A stretch of 64,000 nt of DNA from Novosphingobium sp. EMRT-2 (lineage in GTDB: Bacteria > Pseudomonadota > Alphaproteobacteria > Sphingomonadales > Sphingomonadaceae): positions 2,899,501 through 2,963,500 of the forward strand of contig NZ_CP039695.1 of NCBI RefSeq assembly GCF_005145025.1, written 5' to 3'. Each line of letters opens with the position of its first letter. Within the stretch, counting starts at the first letter, position 1. Position numbers and translations under genes: made by a program. Of the stretch, positions 42,360-51,730 are shown piece by piece. The notes under the pieces were generated by a model. The model did no database searches, was not told the origin of the DNA, and saw nothing but the letters and a program-made list of their open reading frames with translations.

Positions 42360-44471
42360 TTAGAACGCGACGCTGGCCGTGGCGTAAAAGCTCCGTCCCG
42401 GCTCGGGGAAGCCATCGACCAGCGCATAGTTGTCGTCGAACAGGTTGCGCGCGCCCACGCCCACCTGCAGCCCCTGCCGCACTGTCCAGTCCGCGCGCAG
42501 GTTGGCGAGCGCGTAGCGGCCGGTGTCATAGTATTGCGTGACGGCGGTGTTGGCGGTCTTGCGGTCGGAGGCGATGTCGAGGCTGGGCGTGATGCGGAGC
42601 GCCGGCACGGGCTTCCATTCGGCATAGAGGAACGCCTTGTGCGTCGGCACGCCGGTCAGCGCGAACAGCGGCACCGTGACGCCGGTCGCCGGCGTAATGT
42701 CGAAATCGCGATGGATGTATGTGTAGTTCGCCCCGAGAGACAGCGTTTCCCCGAGCGTGGCGTTGAGCGCGATTTCGGCGCCGTAGTAGGTGCCGTTCCC
42801 CAGGTTCTGGCGCTGCGTGGTGCCGGCAGGGAAGCCCTCCGGCCGCACGGCCACGATCGCGTCCTTAACGTCGCTGTAGAACAGCGCGCCTTCCACGCTC
42901 ACCGGGCCGAACCGACGCTTGCCCCCCAGTTCCACGTTGGTCGCGCGCTCGGGCTTCAGCGCGGGGTTGGATGCCGCCGTGCCGAACTGCGTGCTGAACC
43001 GCTCGAAGATCGTGGGAAAACGCACGCGCGAGGAGACGCTGGCGTTGATCCGCGTGTCGGCGCCGGCCTGCCAGACGAGCTGTCCTTGCGCGTTCCAGCC
43101 GTCGGCATTGCTGTGCGGATACTGGAATATCCGCGCCGCGCCGCCGCCCGGTGGCGCGCCGTATTCCTCCGCCTTCTTCATGTCGCGCCAGTCGAAGCTC
43201 GCGCCGGCCACGAAGGTCAGTTGCGGCGTCAGCATCAGCCGGTTTTCCACCGCGATGCTGTAGGTGTCCTCGATGTTCGTCTGCTTCGGCTCGGTCGCGC
43301 CGGACTGGAAGCCTTGCTGCCATTCCACGTGCTTGTCGCGCCGGTAATGCACCGCCAGCGTCAGGTGATCGGCGTGGCTCACGTCCACGCCGAGTTCGGC
43401 CGATCCCCCCCAGGCTTCGTCCGCGTAATAGGAATTGAACGCCCGCCCGAGCGTCTGCCTGGTCTGCGCTGCATCGTCAAACGAACGCAGCAGGTTGTCG
43501 AAGGTGTTGCGATAGAGGCGCGTCTTCAGCGTCGCCACATCGCCCAGGGCGGTGGTGGACAGGAAATAGAGGCTGTCGATGTTCCAGTAGGGCCAGCTCC
43601 AATAGCGCTGGCTGGCCGGGGCATCGGTAACGTGCAGCGGCGCGTTCTTGGCGCCTTCCTGCCGGGTGTAGCTGATCGCGTATTCGTCGGTGGCGTTGGG
43701 CGTGAAGCCGGCCTTGACGTTGACCCGCCAGTCCTCGCTGCGCGACAGGCCGCGCTGCCCGCCGTCCTCGGCCGATGTGGCGGTGGGCTTGTAGTCGCCC
43801 GACAAATCCCAGTGGTCCTGGAAATTGCGCGCATAGGACACCTGCGCGTACCATTTCTCGTGCGCGGTGCCGAGCCGGCCGTAGAGCGTATAGCCGGCAT
43901 ACTCCGCTTCGCGCCCCAGGTTCAGCGTGCCGCGCACATCGCCTTCCAGCGCGCGCGTGGGCTTGCTGGTGACGAGATTGATCGCGCCGCCAATCGCGCC
44001 CGGCCCGTCGAGCACGGAAGGATAGCCTTTGGCCACCTGGATCTGCGCGATGTCGGGCGTCAGGAAGCGGCCGTAGTCCAGCCGGTTGTCGGCGGGCAGG
44101 TACACGCGGATGCCGTCGATCGAGAGCGGCACCTGAAACCGGTCGAACCCGCGCACGAACACCAGCCGTTCGTTGCGCGTGCCGCCGGAATTGGACCCGT
44201 TGACGCCGGGCATCAGGTTGATCGCGTCGTCCAGCGTGTTGCGGTTGAACAGGCCGATGGCGGCGGCGCTCAGAGTCTCGCCGCTGATCTCCACGCCATG
44301 GGCGGGCGCGGCCGTCACCACGATCTGGCCCAGCGTGAACGCCTTCGCGCTATCATCGGCGGGCGGTGGAGCGTCTTCGGCGCGCGCCTGGGCGGAGGCG
44401 AGCGCGATCAGCGAAGCCGCCATGGCGAGAACGCAGCGCGCCGATAGGGCGGGCGCGGGAAAACGGCGCAT
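42360..44471 (-). CDS. TonB-dependent outer-membrane receptor
   Basis: 703 aa. Signal peptide (ASLIALASAQARA), a TonB box-like stretch (GQIVVTAAP), a plug domain (RNTLDDAINLMPGVN, RNERLVFVRGFDRFQVPLSIDGIRVYLPAD, GPGAIGGAINLVT) and a 22-strand barrel ending in YATASVAF. No fusion to a signalling domain. Its divergent neighbours are a periplasmic protein and a di-heme peroxidase, with a ModE-like protein behind. A molybdate, tungstate or other oxyanion ligand is a hypothesis from the operator and ModE, not from the receptor itself. Confidence 0.9.
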   Translation of the reverse strand: MRRFPAPALSARCVLAMAASLIALASAQARAEDAPPPADDSAKAFTLGQIVVTAAPAHGVEISGETLSAAAIGLFNRNTLDDAINLMPGVNGSNSGGTRNERLVFVRGFDRFQVPLSIDGIRVYLPADNRLDYGRFLTPDIAQIQVAKGYPSVLDGPGAIGGAINLVTSKPTRALEGDVRGTLNLGREAEYAGYTLYGRLGTAHEKWYAQVSYARNFQDHWDLSGDYKPTATSAEDGGQRGLSRSEDWRVNVKAGFTPNATDEYAISYTRQEGAKNAPLHVTDAPASQRYWSWPYWNIDSLYFLSTTALGDVATLKTRLYRNTFDNLLRSFDDAAQTRQTLGRAFNSYYADEAWGGSAELGVDVSHADHLTLAVHYRRDKHVEWQQGFQSGATEPKQTNIEDTYSIAVENRLMLTPQLTFVAGASFDWRDMKKAEEYGAPPGGGAARIFQYPHSNADGWNAQGQLVWQAGADTRINASVSSRVRFPTIFERFSTQFGTAASNPALKPERATNVELGGKRRFGPVSVEGALFYSDVKDAIVAVRPEGFPAGTTQRQNLGNGTYYGAEIALNATLGETLSLGANYTYIHRDFDITPATGVTVPLFALTGVPTHKAFLYAEWKPVPALRITPSLDIASDRKTANTAVTQYYDTGRYALANLRADWTVRQGLQVGVGARNLFDDNYALVDGFPEPGRSFYATASVAF

Positions 44472-44512
44472 GGAAGACTCCCTGTTGATCGTTCTTGCGG
44501 TTTGTGGCTGAA

Positions 44513-44534
44513 CCTATATTCATTGAAATATAGG
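44513..44534. promoter_or_regulatory. ModE-like operator
   Basis: CCTATATT-CATTGA-AATATAGG is an exact inverted repeat (eight-base arms). CTATAT and ATATAG are eight bases apart, the same as in the E. coli ModE consensus (CTATATA-N6-TATATA type). It lies between the divergent receptor and periplasmic genes, 41 bases upstream of the receptor ATG, and touches the start region of the other. Confidence 0.65.
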
Positions 44535-44540
44535 ATGACA

Positions 44541-45077
44541 ATGCGGGGATCGATCGTGCGGGGATTTAGGGTTGGGTGTGTGCTGCTGGCGTCGATGGCC
44601 TTGGCCGGTCCGGTTCTGGCTCAGGAACAGCCGCCGGTCTGCGCGGCGCCAGTGGCGCCCTCTGGGGAACTGGCGGCATGGGCCAGCCCGGGCGACCGCG
44701 TCGCCGCCACGGATGTGGCCGGGCTGCCCGCCGCCATGTTGGCCATCGGCGAGGCGGCGCGTGTGAAGCTGCTGCCGACGCCGGCGGTGCGCTATCCGTT
44801 GCGGCCGGAAAAGCCGGGCGGCTCGGTCAGCTTCGGCGGGCTTGTCCGCCTGCATGTCAGCGCGCCGGGCACCTACCGCATCGCGCTGGGATCGGGGGCG
44901 TGGATCGATCTCGTGGCCGAGGGCAAGGCGGTCGCCTCCACCGCGCACGGCCACGGGCCGGATTGTTCCGGCATCCGCAAGATGGTCGATTTTCCGCTGG
45001 AGACGGGGGATTACACCCTGCAGATCGCCGCGAACGGCGCGGATGCGATCACGGTTCTCGCGGTGAAACTGCCCTGA
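44541..45077 (+). CDS. Periplasmic protein of unknown function
   Basis: 178 aa with a signal peptide (LLASMALAGPVLA, cleavage near residue 26). The mature part includes SGELAAWASPGDRVAATD, GGSVSFGGLVRLHVSAPGTYRIALGSGAWIDLV and a Cys in GPDCSGIRKMVDF. The GTYRIALG and GDYTLQIAAN strands look like a beta-sandwich. Similar sequences are sometimes named homogentisate dioxygenase without evidence. The ATG at 44541 has AGGA nearby; 44535 is an alternative. Its stop overlaps the next start. Confidence 0.75.
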   Translation: MRGSIVRGFRVGCVLLASMALAGPVLAQEQPPVCAAPVAPSGELAAWASPGDRVAATDVAGLPAAMLAIGEAARVKLLPTPAVRYPLRPEKPGGSVSFGGLVRLHVSAPGTYRIALGSGAWIDLVAEGKAVASTAHGHGPDCSGIRKMVDFPLETGDYTLQIAANGADAITVLAVKLP

Positions 45078-46072
45078 TGGGGCCGGCGCGGTTGCGAATG
45101 GCGAGGTTGGCTGCGGGCCTGCTGGCGCTGACCGCGTTGGTTGCGGCGGGCAGGCCACCATGGCCGACGGGACTGCCCGTGCCGACCCGGCCTGCGGGCG
45201 AGCCGGCTATGCCCCCCGCCATCGAACAGGCGCGCGTGGAACTCGGCAGGCGCCTGTTCTACGATGCCGACCTTTCGCGCGATGGCACCATGGCCTGCGC
45301 CACCTGCCACGAACAGAAGCGCGCTTTCGCCGACGGCAACCGCACGCATCCGGGTGTTACCGGCGAGCCGGGCCGGCGCAACGTGCCCGGCCTTGCCAAC
45401 GTGCGCTGGATCGCCCCGCTGACCTTCGCGGACCCGGCGCAGGCCACGCTGGAAGCGCAGGTCGCGGTGCCGGTGTTCGGCACGCACCCCGTCGAAATGG
45501 GCATGAAGGGGCTGGAAGGCGAGATCGCCGTGCGCCTTGGGCGCGACGATTGCTATGTCCGCCAGTTCCGCAGCGCCTTTCCGGACGATGGGGGCCGGAT
45601 CGATCCCGCCAACGTGGCGCGCGCGGTGGCGGCGTTCGAACGGACGCTGGTGTCGTTCGGCAGCGCGTTCGATCGCGGCGCGCTGTCACCGGATGCGCGG
45701 AAGGGCAGGGCGGTGTTCGCGCGCGCTTGCGCGGGTTGCCACGTCGGCCCGCTGTTCACCGACCGGGGTTATCACCGCCTCGATCCGGTCGATCCCGCCG
45801 CGCCCGATCAGGGGCTGTTCGAGGCGACCGGCCGGGCCGAGGATCACGCGCGGTTCCGCACGCCGTCGCTGCGCAACGTGCTGCTCACCGGGCCGTGGTG
45901 GCACGATGGCAGCGCGGGCACGATCGAGGAGGCCATCCGCCGCCACCGCCGGCCGGCCACGTCGGAGGACATGGCCGTGCTGGTCGCCTTCCTGAGGGCA
46001 CTGTCCGATCCCGAGTTCACCACCCGAGCCGACCTTGCCATGCCGGACAAAGCCTGCGGCCGCGCGCTTTAG
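45077..46072 (+). CDS. Di-heme cytochrome c peroxidase/MauG family protein
   Basis: 331 aa with an N-terminal signal (LLALTALVAAG) and two CxxCH heme sites: CATCH in MACATCHEQKRAF and CAGCH in RACAGCHVGPLF. PVEMGMKGLEGEIAVRL and the GPWWHDGSAGTIEEAI region are typical of the CcpA/MauG family. The enzyme reduces peroxide or oxidises a protein or small substrate in the periplasm. It starts at the stop of the previous gene (TGATG) and is thus translationally coupled. ModE gene converges with four-base overlap. Confidence 0.9.
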   Translation: MGPARLRMARLAAGLLALTALVAAGRPPWPTGLPVPTRPAGEPAMPPAIEQARVELGRRLFYDADLSRDGTMACATCHEQKRAFADGNRTHPGVTGEPGRRNVPGLANVRWIAPLTFADPAQATLEAQVAVPVFGTHPVEMGMKGLEGEIAVRLGRDDCYVRQFRSAFPDDGGRIDPANVARAVAAFERTLVSFGSAFDRGALSPDARKGRAVFARACAGCHVGPLFTDRGYHRLDPVDPAAPDQGLFEATGRAEDHARFRTPSLRNVLLTGPWWHDGSAGTIEEAIRRHRRPATSEDMAVLVAFLRALSDPEFTTRADLAMPDKACGRAL

Positions 46073-46440
46073 TCCTTCTGCGTGGCTTTGGGCTCGCTGC
46101 GCAGAGCGGCGGAAAGCGCGGTGAAATCGGGGCCGCGCGCGCCGGCGTCCACCCTCGCCTGCAGGGCGCGGTAATGCGCCAGCACCTCGGTCCCGAACGG
46201 GGTGACGCGCGCGCCGCCGCCGTGCGCGCTGCCGGGGGAGGTGACGACCAGCGGTTCGTTCCAGCAGCGGTTCATCACGTCCACCAGTTGCCAGGCGCGG
46301 CGATAGCTCATGCCCAGCAGCCGCCCCGCGCCGGAAATCGATCCTTCTTGCGCGATCGCGTCGAGCAGGTCGGCCTTGCCCGGCCCCATGGCGATTTCCG
46401 CGCCGCAGGTGATCTGGATCTTGAGCTTGAGCGCGGTCAT
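46069..46440 (-). CDS. ModE N-terminal domain-type transcriptional regulator
   Basis: 123 aa, only the winged-helix half of ModE: LLDAIAQEGSISGAGRLLGMSYRRAWQLVDVMNRCWNEPLV and GGGARVTPFGTEVLAHYRALQ are clear. E. coli ModE (262 aa) carries in addition Mop/TOBE molybdate-binding domains, absent here, so any molybdate sensing would need another partner. The ModE-like palindrome at 44513 is its likely target. It is downstream of the tlpA-type gene on the same strand. Confidence 0.88.
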   Translation of the reverse strand: MTALKLKIQITCGAEIAMGPGKADLLDAIAQEGSISGAGRLLGMSYRRAWQLVDVMNRCWNEPLVVTSPGSAHGGGARVTPFGTEVLAHYRALQARVDAGARGPDFTALSAALRSEPKATQKD

Positions 46441-46482
46441 GCGGCGAACCTACTCCGCTTGCCGCCGCCCCTCAAGCGGGCG

Positions 46483-47076
46483 TCACTTGCCCGCCAGCGT
46501 ATCCGCCAGCAGCGCGTCGGTGCGCGGGCTGGACCAGTCGTGCGCGCCGATCATGCGCCACACTTCCTTGCCGTCCTTGTCGTAGAGCACGGTCGTGGGC
46601 AGCAAGCCGGTGTTGTAGTGGAAGCCCAGGTCGTTCTTGGGGTCGAGCCAGGGCTCCAGCCGCGCGAACTTCTTCTCCGCGAACAGCGCCTTGACCTTTT
46701 CGGGCTGGCCCATGTCCTGCGAGATGGTCAGCACGCGCAGCTTGCCGTCTTCCTTGGCGGCCAGCTGGTCCAGCATCGGCATTTCCAGCACGCAGGGGCC
46801 GCACCACGTCGCCCACAGGTTCACCAGCACCGGCTTGCCCTTGAGGTCGGCGGTGCGCAGCGTCTTGCCCTCGGTGTCGGAGAAGGTGAGGTCCGGGATC
46901 GCCTCACCGCGCTTGCTGATGTCGAGCGTGCCGTTGAACTCGCCCTTGGTTTCGCCGCCCGATCCGTCCTTCGGGGCATTTTCGCCCCCGCTCTGCGGTT
47001 GCGCTGTCTCCGGGCTTTTCCTATCGCACCCCGCGAGCGTCAGGCCCGCCGTCAGCGTGGCCGACAGGATCAACAC
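46483..47076 (-). CDS. TlpA family thiol:disulphide oxidoreductase, lipoprotein
   Basis: 197 aa. Lipobox LAGC in [14 protein letters not shown] anchors it to a membrane; a Gly/Ser-rich linker follows. The thioredoxin fold has WCGPC in [20 protein letters not shown] and the cis-Pro in [10 protein letters not shown]. It likely reduces Cys pairs of apocytochromes or other periplasmic proteins. The start is a GTG at 47076, chosen because it gives a normal signal; no ATG is available nearby. Divergent from argH, with 25 bases between. Confidence 0.9.
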   Translation of the reverse strand: MLILSATLTAGLTLAGCDRKSPETAQPQSGGENAPKDGSGGETKGEFNGTLDISKRGEAIPDLTFSDTEGKTLRTADLKGKPVLVNLWATWCGPCVLEMPMLDQLAAKEDGKLRVLTISQDMGQPEKVKALFAEKKFARLEPWLDPKNDLGFHYNTGLLPTTVLYDKDGKEVWRMIGAHDWSSPRTDALLADTLAGK

Positions 47077-47101
47077 CTTTGACGAACGGAAGATGACTGG
47101 G

Positions 47102-48505
47102 ATGACGGGCAATTCAGGCTCCAACCAGATGTGGGGCGGGCGTTTCGCCGCCGGCCCGTCGGCGATCATGCGCGAGATAAACGCCTCGATCCCGTTCGAC
47201 AAGGCGCTGTGGCGGCAGGACATCGCCGCGTCCAAGGCCCATGTCGCCATGCTGGGCGCGCAGGGCATCGTCTCGGCGGACGACGCCGCGTTGATCGCCG
47301 AGGGGCTGGACACGGTCGCCGCCGAATACGAAGCGAACGGCGTGCCCGAGGACTGGGACCTCGAAGACATCCACATGACCACCGAAAGCCGGCTGGCCGA
47401 ACTGATCGGCGCGGCGGCGGGGCGGCTGCACACCGCGCGCAGCCGCAACGACCAGGTGGCGACCGACTTCCGCCTGTGGGTGCGCGATGCGTGTGAACAG
47501 GCCGATGCCGGGCTGCAGGCGCTTCAGGTGGCGCTGGTGATGCGCGCCGGGGAACATGCCGACAGCATCATGCCCGGCTTCACCCATCTGCAAACCGCGC
47601 AGCCGGTCACGCTCGGTCATCACCTGATGGCCTATTACGAGATGATCGGGCGCGACCGGTCGCGCTTTGCCGATGCGCGCGCGCGGATGAACCGCTGCCC
47701 GCTGGGCGCGGCGGCGCTGGCCGGTACCGGCTTTCCCATCGACCGCTTCCGCACGGCCGAGGCGCTTGGCTTCGACGGGCCGACCGACAACAGCCTCGAT
47801 TCGGTGTCCGACCGCGATTTCGCGCTGGATTACCTGATGGCGGCGGCGCAGTGTTCGCTGCACCTGTCGCGGCTGGCGGAAGAGTTCATCATCTGGGCCA
47901 GCCAGCCGTTCGGCTTCGTCACGCTGCCCGACAGCCTTTCCACGGGCAGCTCGATCATGCCGCAGAAGAAGAACCCCGACGCGGCCGAGCTGGTGCGCGG
48001 CCATTCCGGGCGGATCGCCGGCTGCCTGACCGCGCTGATGATCACAATGAAGGGCCTGCCGCTCGCCTATTCCAAGGACATGCAGGACGACAAGCCGCCG
48101 GTGTTCGAGGCGGCCGGGCTGCTCGCGCTGTCGATCGCGGCGATGACGGGCATGGTTGCCGAAGCCGCGTTCCGAACCCCGCGGATGCGCGCGGCCGCCG
48201 AACTCGGCTATGCCACGGCGACAGACCTGGCCGACTGGCTGGTGCGACAGGCGAACATCCCGTTCCGTGAGGCGCACCATATCACCGGCAGCGCGGTGAA
48301 GCTCGCCGAAAGCCGGGGCGTGGCGCTCGACCAGTTGCCCCTGGCGGACCTCAAGGTGATCGACACGCGGATCGATGAGCGCGTCTTTGCCGCGCTATCG
48401 GTCGAGGCATCGGTCGCCGCGCGCGCCAGCCATGGCGGAACCGCGCCGGTGGAGGTAAGGAAGCGCGTGGCCGAGGCGCGCGTGGCGCTGGGGCTGGAGG
48501 ACTGA
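47102..48505 (+). CDS. argH: Argininosuccinate lyase
   Basis: Last step of arginine synthesis: argininosuccinate to arginine and fumarate. 467 aa with the fumarase/ASL signature [12 protein letters not shown], plus MWGGRF at the N-terminus, [10 protein letters not shown], and the catalytic His in [19 protein letters not shown] at 47102 has GGAAGA seven bases upstream; an ATG at 47093 is also possible. Confidence 0.97.
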   Translation: MTGNSGSNQMWGGRFAAGPSAIMREINASIPFDKALWRQDIAASKAHVAMLGAQGIVSADDAALIAEGLDTVAAEYEANGVPEDWDLEDIHMTTESRLAELIGAAAGRLHTARSRNDQVATDFRLWVRDACEQADAGLQALQVALVMRAGEHADSIMPGFTHLQTAQPVTLGHHLMAYYEMIGRDRSRFADARARMNRCPLGAAALAGTGFPIDRFRTAEALGFDGPTDNSLDSVSDRDFALDYLMAAAQCSLHLSRLAEEFIIWASQPFGFVTLPDSLSTGSSIMPQKKNPDAAELVRGHSGRIAGCLTALMITMKGLPLAYSKDMQDDKPPVFEAAGLLALSIAAMTGMVAEAAFRTPRMRAAAELGYATATDLADWLVRQANIPFREAHHITGSAVKLAESRGVALDQLPLADLKVIDTRIDERVFAALSVEASVAARASHGGTAPVEVRKRVAEARVALGLED

Positions 48506-48509
48506 CGGT

Positions 48510-48797
48510 ATGGAAATGGGCGAGATCAGGCGCCTGCGTCGGGCTGCACCAGTGATCCGCGCCGCGCTGGCGCTGGGCGTGGCCGGGCTTGCCCTGTCCG
48601 GCTGCGGCAACCAGCGTCCGCTGAAACCGCTGGCGGACCAGCAATTGCCCAAACCGCCTTTCGGGCGCGAGGACCGTCCGGTGGCCGACGAATTGCTGCG
48701 CGCGCCGGTGCAGGCGCGGCCCGAACGCGGCATCGAACCCCGGCAGCGCTCGCAGGAGCGCGAGGACGATCCGTTCGATCTCCCGCCCGAGCAGTAA
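48510..48797 (+). CDS. Small lipoprotein, LptM-like
   Basis: 95 aa. Signal LALGVAGLALSGC (lipobox LSGC) is followed by GNQRPLKPLADQQLPKPPFGRED. A tiny lipoprotein with GxxxPL after the lipid Cys next to lysA is the layout of LptM (YifL), which in E. coli assists LptD oxidation. The C-terminal part is charged and disordered. The name is moderate-confidence. Starts four bases after argH. Confidence 0.7.
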   Translation: MEMGEIRRLRRAAPVIRAALALGVAGLALSGCGNQRPLKPLADQQLPKPPFGREDRPVADELLRAPVQARPERGIEPRQRSQEREDDPFDLPPEQ

Positions 48798-48818
48798 TCT
48801 CTCTTTCAAGGCCGAATC

Positions 48819-50081
48819 ATGGACCATTTCGAATATCGCGACGGCGTTCTCCACGCCGAGGACGTGCCTCTGCCCGCGATCGCGCAGGCCGTGGGCACGC
48901 CCGTTTATGTCTATGCGCGCGCCACGCTGACGCGCCATGCGCGCGTGTTCCGCGATGCGCTGGCGGTGCTGCCGCGCGTGAAGATCGCCTTCGCCGTCAA
49001 GTCCAACCCCAACCTGGCTGTGCTGCGCGTGCTCGCCGCCGAAGGCTATGGCGCGGACGTCGTTTCGGGCGGGGAACTGGAGCGCGCGCTGGCGGCGGGC
49101 ATGGCGGCGGACGGCATCGTCTTTTCGGGCGTCGGCAAGACCGAGGCGGAAATGCGCCGCGCGCTGGAAGCGGGGATCGGCCAGTTCAACCTCGAAAGCG
49201 AGGAGGAGGGGCTGGAACTCGCCGCGCTCGCCGCGTCGCTGGGCACGGTCGCGCCGGCAGCGCTGCGCGTCAATCCGGACGTGGATGCCGGCACCCACGG
49301 CAAGATTTCCACCGGCAAGGCCGAGAACAAGTTCGGCGTGCCCTTTGACCGCGCGGCTGCGATCTATGCCCGGCTGGCGGAAACGCCGGGCATCGCCATG
49401 CGCGGGCTGGCGCTGCACATCGGCAGCCAGCTGGCAAAGCTGGAGCCGCTGGAGCAGGCGTTCACCAAGGTCGGCGGCCTGATGCGCGCCATCCGCGCGG
49501 CCGGCCACGCGGTGACGCACATGGACCTGGGCGGTGGCGTGGGCGTGCCCTACCGCGAAGGGGAGGTGTTCCCGCAGCCGGCGGACTATGCCGCGATGGT
49601 CGAGCGCGTGACGCGCGATTGGGACGTGACGCTGATGTTCGAGCCGGGCCGCGTCATCACCGGCAACACCGGCGTGCTGATGACGCGCGTGGTCCGCGTG
49701 AAGGAAGGCGCGAGCCACCCGTGGGTGGTGGTCGATGCGGCGATGAACGATCTTGCCCGTCCCGCGCTCTACGATGCCTGGCACGATTTCGCGGCGGTCA
49801 CGCCCGATGGCGAACGCTTCACCGCCAACATCGTCGGGCCGATCTGCGAATCGAGCGATACCTTTGCCATGGCGCGCGCCGTCGATCGCGTGACGCGGGG
49901 CGATCTGGCGGTGTTCCGCACCGCCGGCGCCTACGGCGCGACGATGGCCAACACCTACAATTCGCGCCCGCTGGTGCCCGAAGTGATGGTCGACGGCGGC
50001 CGCTGGGCGGTTGTGGCCGATCGCATCGATCCGGCCACCATCCTCGCGGCCGAACGCGTGCCCGAATTTCTGGAAGGCTGA
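48819..50081 (+). CDS. lysA: Diaminopimelate decarboxylase
   Basis: PLP enzyme of the alanine racemase fold, last step to lysine. 420 aa: PLP Lys in IAFAVKSNPNLAVLR, the Gly loop near MDLGGGVGVPYREGE, EPGRVITGNTGVLMTRV and the Cys in GPICESSDTFA. ATG at 48819 in a compact argH-lptM-lysA order. Confidence 0.97.
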   Translation: MDHFEYRDGVLHAEDVPLPAIAQAVGTPVYVYARATLTRHARVFRDALAVLPRVKIAFAVKSNPNLAVLRVLAAEGYGADVVSGGELERALAAGMAADGIVFSGVGKTEAEMRRALEAGIGQFNLESEEEGLELAALAASLGTVAPAALRVNPDVDAGTHGKISTGKAENKFGVPFDRAAAIYARLAETPGIAMRGLALHIGSQLAKLEPLEQAFTKVGGLMRAIRAAGHAVTHMDLGGGVGVPYREGEVFPQPADYAAMVERVTRDWDVTLMFEPGRVITGNTGVLMTRVVRVKEGASHPWVVVDAAMNDLARPALYDAWHDFAAVTPDGERFTANIVGPICESSDTFAMARAVDRVTRGDLAVFRTAGAYGATMANTYNSRPLVPEVMVDGGRWAVVADRIDPATILAAERVPEFLEG

Positions 50082-50087
50082 CGCGCC

Positions 50088-50861
50088 ATGCAATCGTTGC
50101 CCCTGTTCCACCGCATCGCCGGCCAGCCCGTCGTCGTGCTGGGGCAGGGCGAAGCGGCGGCGGCCAAGCGACGGCTGGTGCAGCGGGCCGGCGGTATCGT
50201 GGTCGACGATCTGGCCGAGGGCATCGATACCGGCGCGCGGCTTGCCTTCATTGCCCATGACGACGAAACCGCTGCCCGCGCCGACGCCCTCCGCGCGCGG
50301 GGCGCGGGCCTGCTCGTCAACGTCACCGACCGGCCGGAACTGTGCGATTTCACCGTGCCGTCGCTGGTCGATCGCGATCCGGTGCTGATCGCGGTGGGGA
50401 CGGGCGGGGCCTCCGCCGGGCTCGCCAAGGCGCTGCGCCTGCGGTTGGAGCGGCTGCTGCCGCAAGGGCTGGGCGCGCTGGCGCTGGCGCTCCATGCCGC
50501 ACGCGAAGCGGTGCGCGCGCGCTGGCCCTCGCCGGGCGACCGCCGCCGGGCGCTCGATGCCGCGCTGGAGCAGGGCGGGCCGCTCGATCCGCTGGCGGAG
50601 CCGCCGGCCGATGCCGTGGAGCGGTGGCTCGCCGCCGCCTCGGCTGGCCTTTCCGGGCGCTTCACCATCGCACTGCGGTCGGACGATCCGGACGATCTCA
50701 CCCTGCGCGAGGCGCGCCTGCTGGGGCAGGCCGACGCGGTGATCGCTGGCCCGGACGTGCCGCCGACCATTCTCGCCCGCGCGCGCGCCGATGCCGTCCG
50801 CCTGCCGCCCGGCGCCATCGCTCCGGATCAGGGAATCGTGATCGAGCTGACTCTCGGGTAG
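50088..50861 (+). CDS. Siroheme synthase-type precorrin-2 dehydrogenase with C-terminal remnant
   Basis: 257 aa. The first ~150 residues match CysG N-terminal domains: VVVLGQGEAAAAKRRLVQRAGG (NAD site), NVTDRPELCDFTVPSLVDRDPVLIAVGTGGASAGLAKALR and a dimerisation helix. They oxidise precorrin-2 and insert iron to form siroheme. The last ~60 residues (FTIALRSDDPDDLTLREARLLGQADAVIAGPDVP) look like a shortened start of the SUMT methyltransferase domain. Follows lysA by six bases. Confidence 0.85.
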   Translation: MQSLPLFHRIAGQPVVVLGQGEAAAAKRRLVQRAGGIVVDDLAEGIDTGARLAFIAHDDETAARADALRARGAGLLVNVTDRPELCDFTVPSLVDRDPVLIAVGTGGASAGLAKALRLRLERLLPQGLGALALALHAAREAVRARWPSPGDRRRALDAALEQGGPLDPLAEPPADAVERWLAAASAGLSGRFTIALRSDDPDDLTLREARLLGQADAVIAGPDVPPTILARARADAVRLPPGAIAPDQGIVIELTLG

Positions 50862-50864
50862 GCC

Positions 50865-51314
50865 CTATCCGGCCTTCGGCGCGAGCAGGAAGTTCATCCA
50901 GCAGCTTGCCACCGGCTTGTCGCGATCGGCCTGCCACGCTTCCACGCGCACGTTGGCCACGCGCCGGCCCGCGCGGGTCACGCGGCCCATGGCGTAAGTG
51001 CGGTGATCCACCCCGCCGCGCAGGTATTCGATGCTGATGTTGACCGGCTTGATCCGCATCGCGGCGCCGGTGCGGTCCAGTTCGGCCCGCAGCGAGGTGA
51101 TCGCCGCCATTTCCAGCATCCCGCCGATCGCGCCGCCATGGAGATAGCCCGGACGGCCCACCGCCCGCTCGGTAAAGTCCATGCCGATCACCGGCACGCC
51201 GTCTTCCATGTGGTCGATTTCCATGCCCATGGCACGGGCATAGGGCGGCAAGTGCAGCGGGTGTTCGGCGGGCAGGGGCGCGGCGTCGTCCGGGCTGGTC
51301 ACGCTTTCATCCAT
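50865..51314 (-). CDS. PaaI family hotdog thioesterase
   Basis: 149-aa hotdog protein. GRPGYLHGGAIGGMLEMAAI carries the family HGG-like motif, and INIEYL-type strand KPVNISIEYLRGG follows. The last strands include VEAWQADRDKPVASCWMNFLL. Such enzymes hydrolyse acyl-CoA esters. The ATG overlaps the end of the gene for a second thioesterase (51299-51314), so the two are translated together. Confidence 0.88.
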   Translation of the reverse strand: MDESVTSPDDAAPLPAEHPLHLPPYARAMGMEIDHMEDGVPVIGMDFTERAVGRPGYLHGGAIGGMLEMAAITSLRAELDRTGAAMRIKPVNISIEYLRGGVDHRTYAMGRVTRAGRRVANVRVEAWQADRDKPVASCWMNFLLAPKAG

Positions 51315-51730
51315 CCGCTTGCCTCCACCAGCATGAAGATGCCCGCGGCGTGCGCCACCGGATCGGTTAGTTCGCCATCGTGCGCGATGCCCCGCACGAA
51401 GGCCATGCTGCGCCGGAGTTGATAGCATTCGGCGCGGGCGACGATCGTCTTCCCCGGCGTGGCGGCACGCACATAGTCGATGCGCAGGTCCAGCGTCACT
51501 TGCGGCTGGAATTCGCCGCGCCGCGCCCAGACCGACATCGAGGTGCAGTTGTCGAGCAGGCTGATGATAGGGCCGGAAGCCAGCACGCCGGTTTCCTCCA
51601 CGCCCACCAGATCCTTGCGCCATGGCAGTGCCAGCTCGAACCAGTCTTCGCCGTGGCCGACGTATTCCATGCCCAGAAAGCCGCTGTGGCCGTGGCGTGT
51701 CAGGGCCTTGCTGCTCTTTACCGGGTCCAT
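51299..51730 (-). CDS. Hotdog-fold acyl-CoA thioesterase
   Basis: 143 aa. FLGMEYVGHGEDWFELALPWRKDLVG, GPIISLLDNCTSMSVWARRG and LDLRIDYVRAATPGKTIVARAECYQL mark a PaaI/4HBT-like hotdog domain. A distant paralogue of the next gene; the pair may form a heteromer. The ATG at 51730 has AGGGG six bases upstream; an ATG at 51787 adds 19 unconserved residues. Confidence 0.85.
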   Translation of the reverse strand: MDPVKSSKALTRHGHSGFLGMEYVGHGEDWFELALPWRKDLVGVEETGVLASGPIISLLDNCTSMSVWARRGEFQPQVTLDLRIDYVRAATPGKTIVARAECYQLRRSMAFVRGIAHDGELTDPVAHAAGIFMLVEASGWMKA

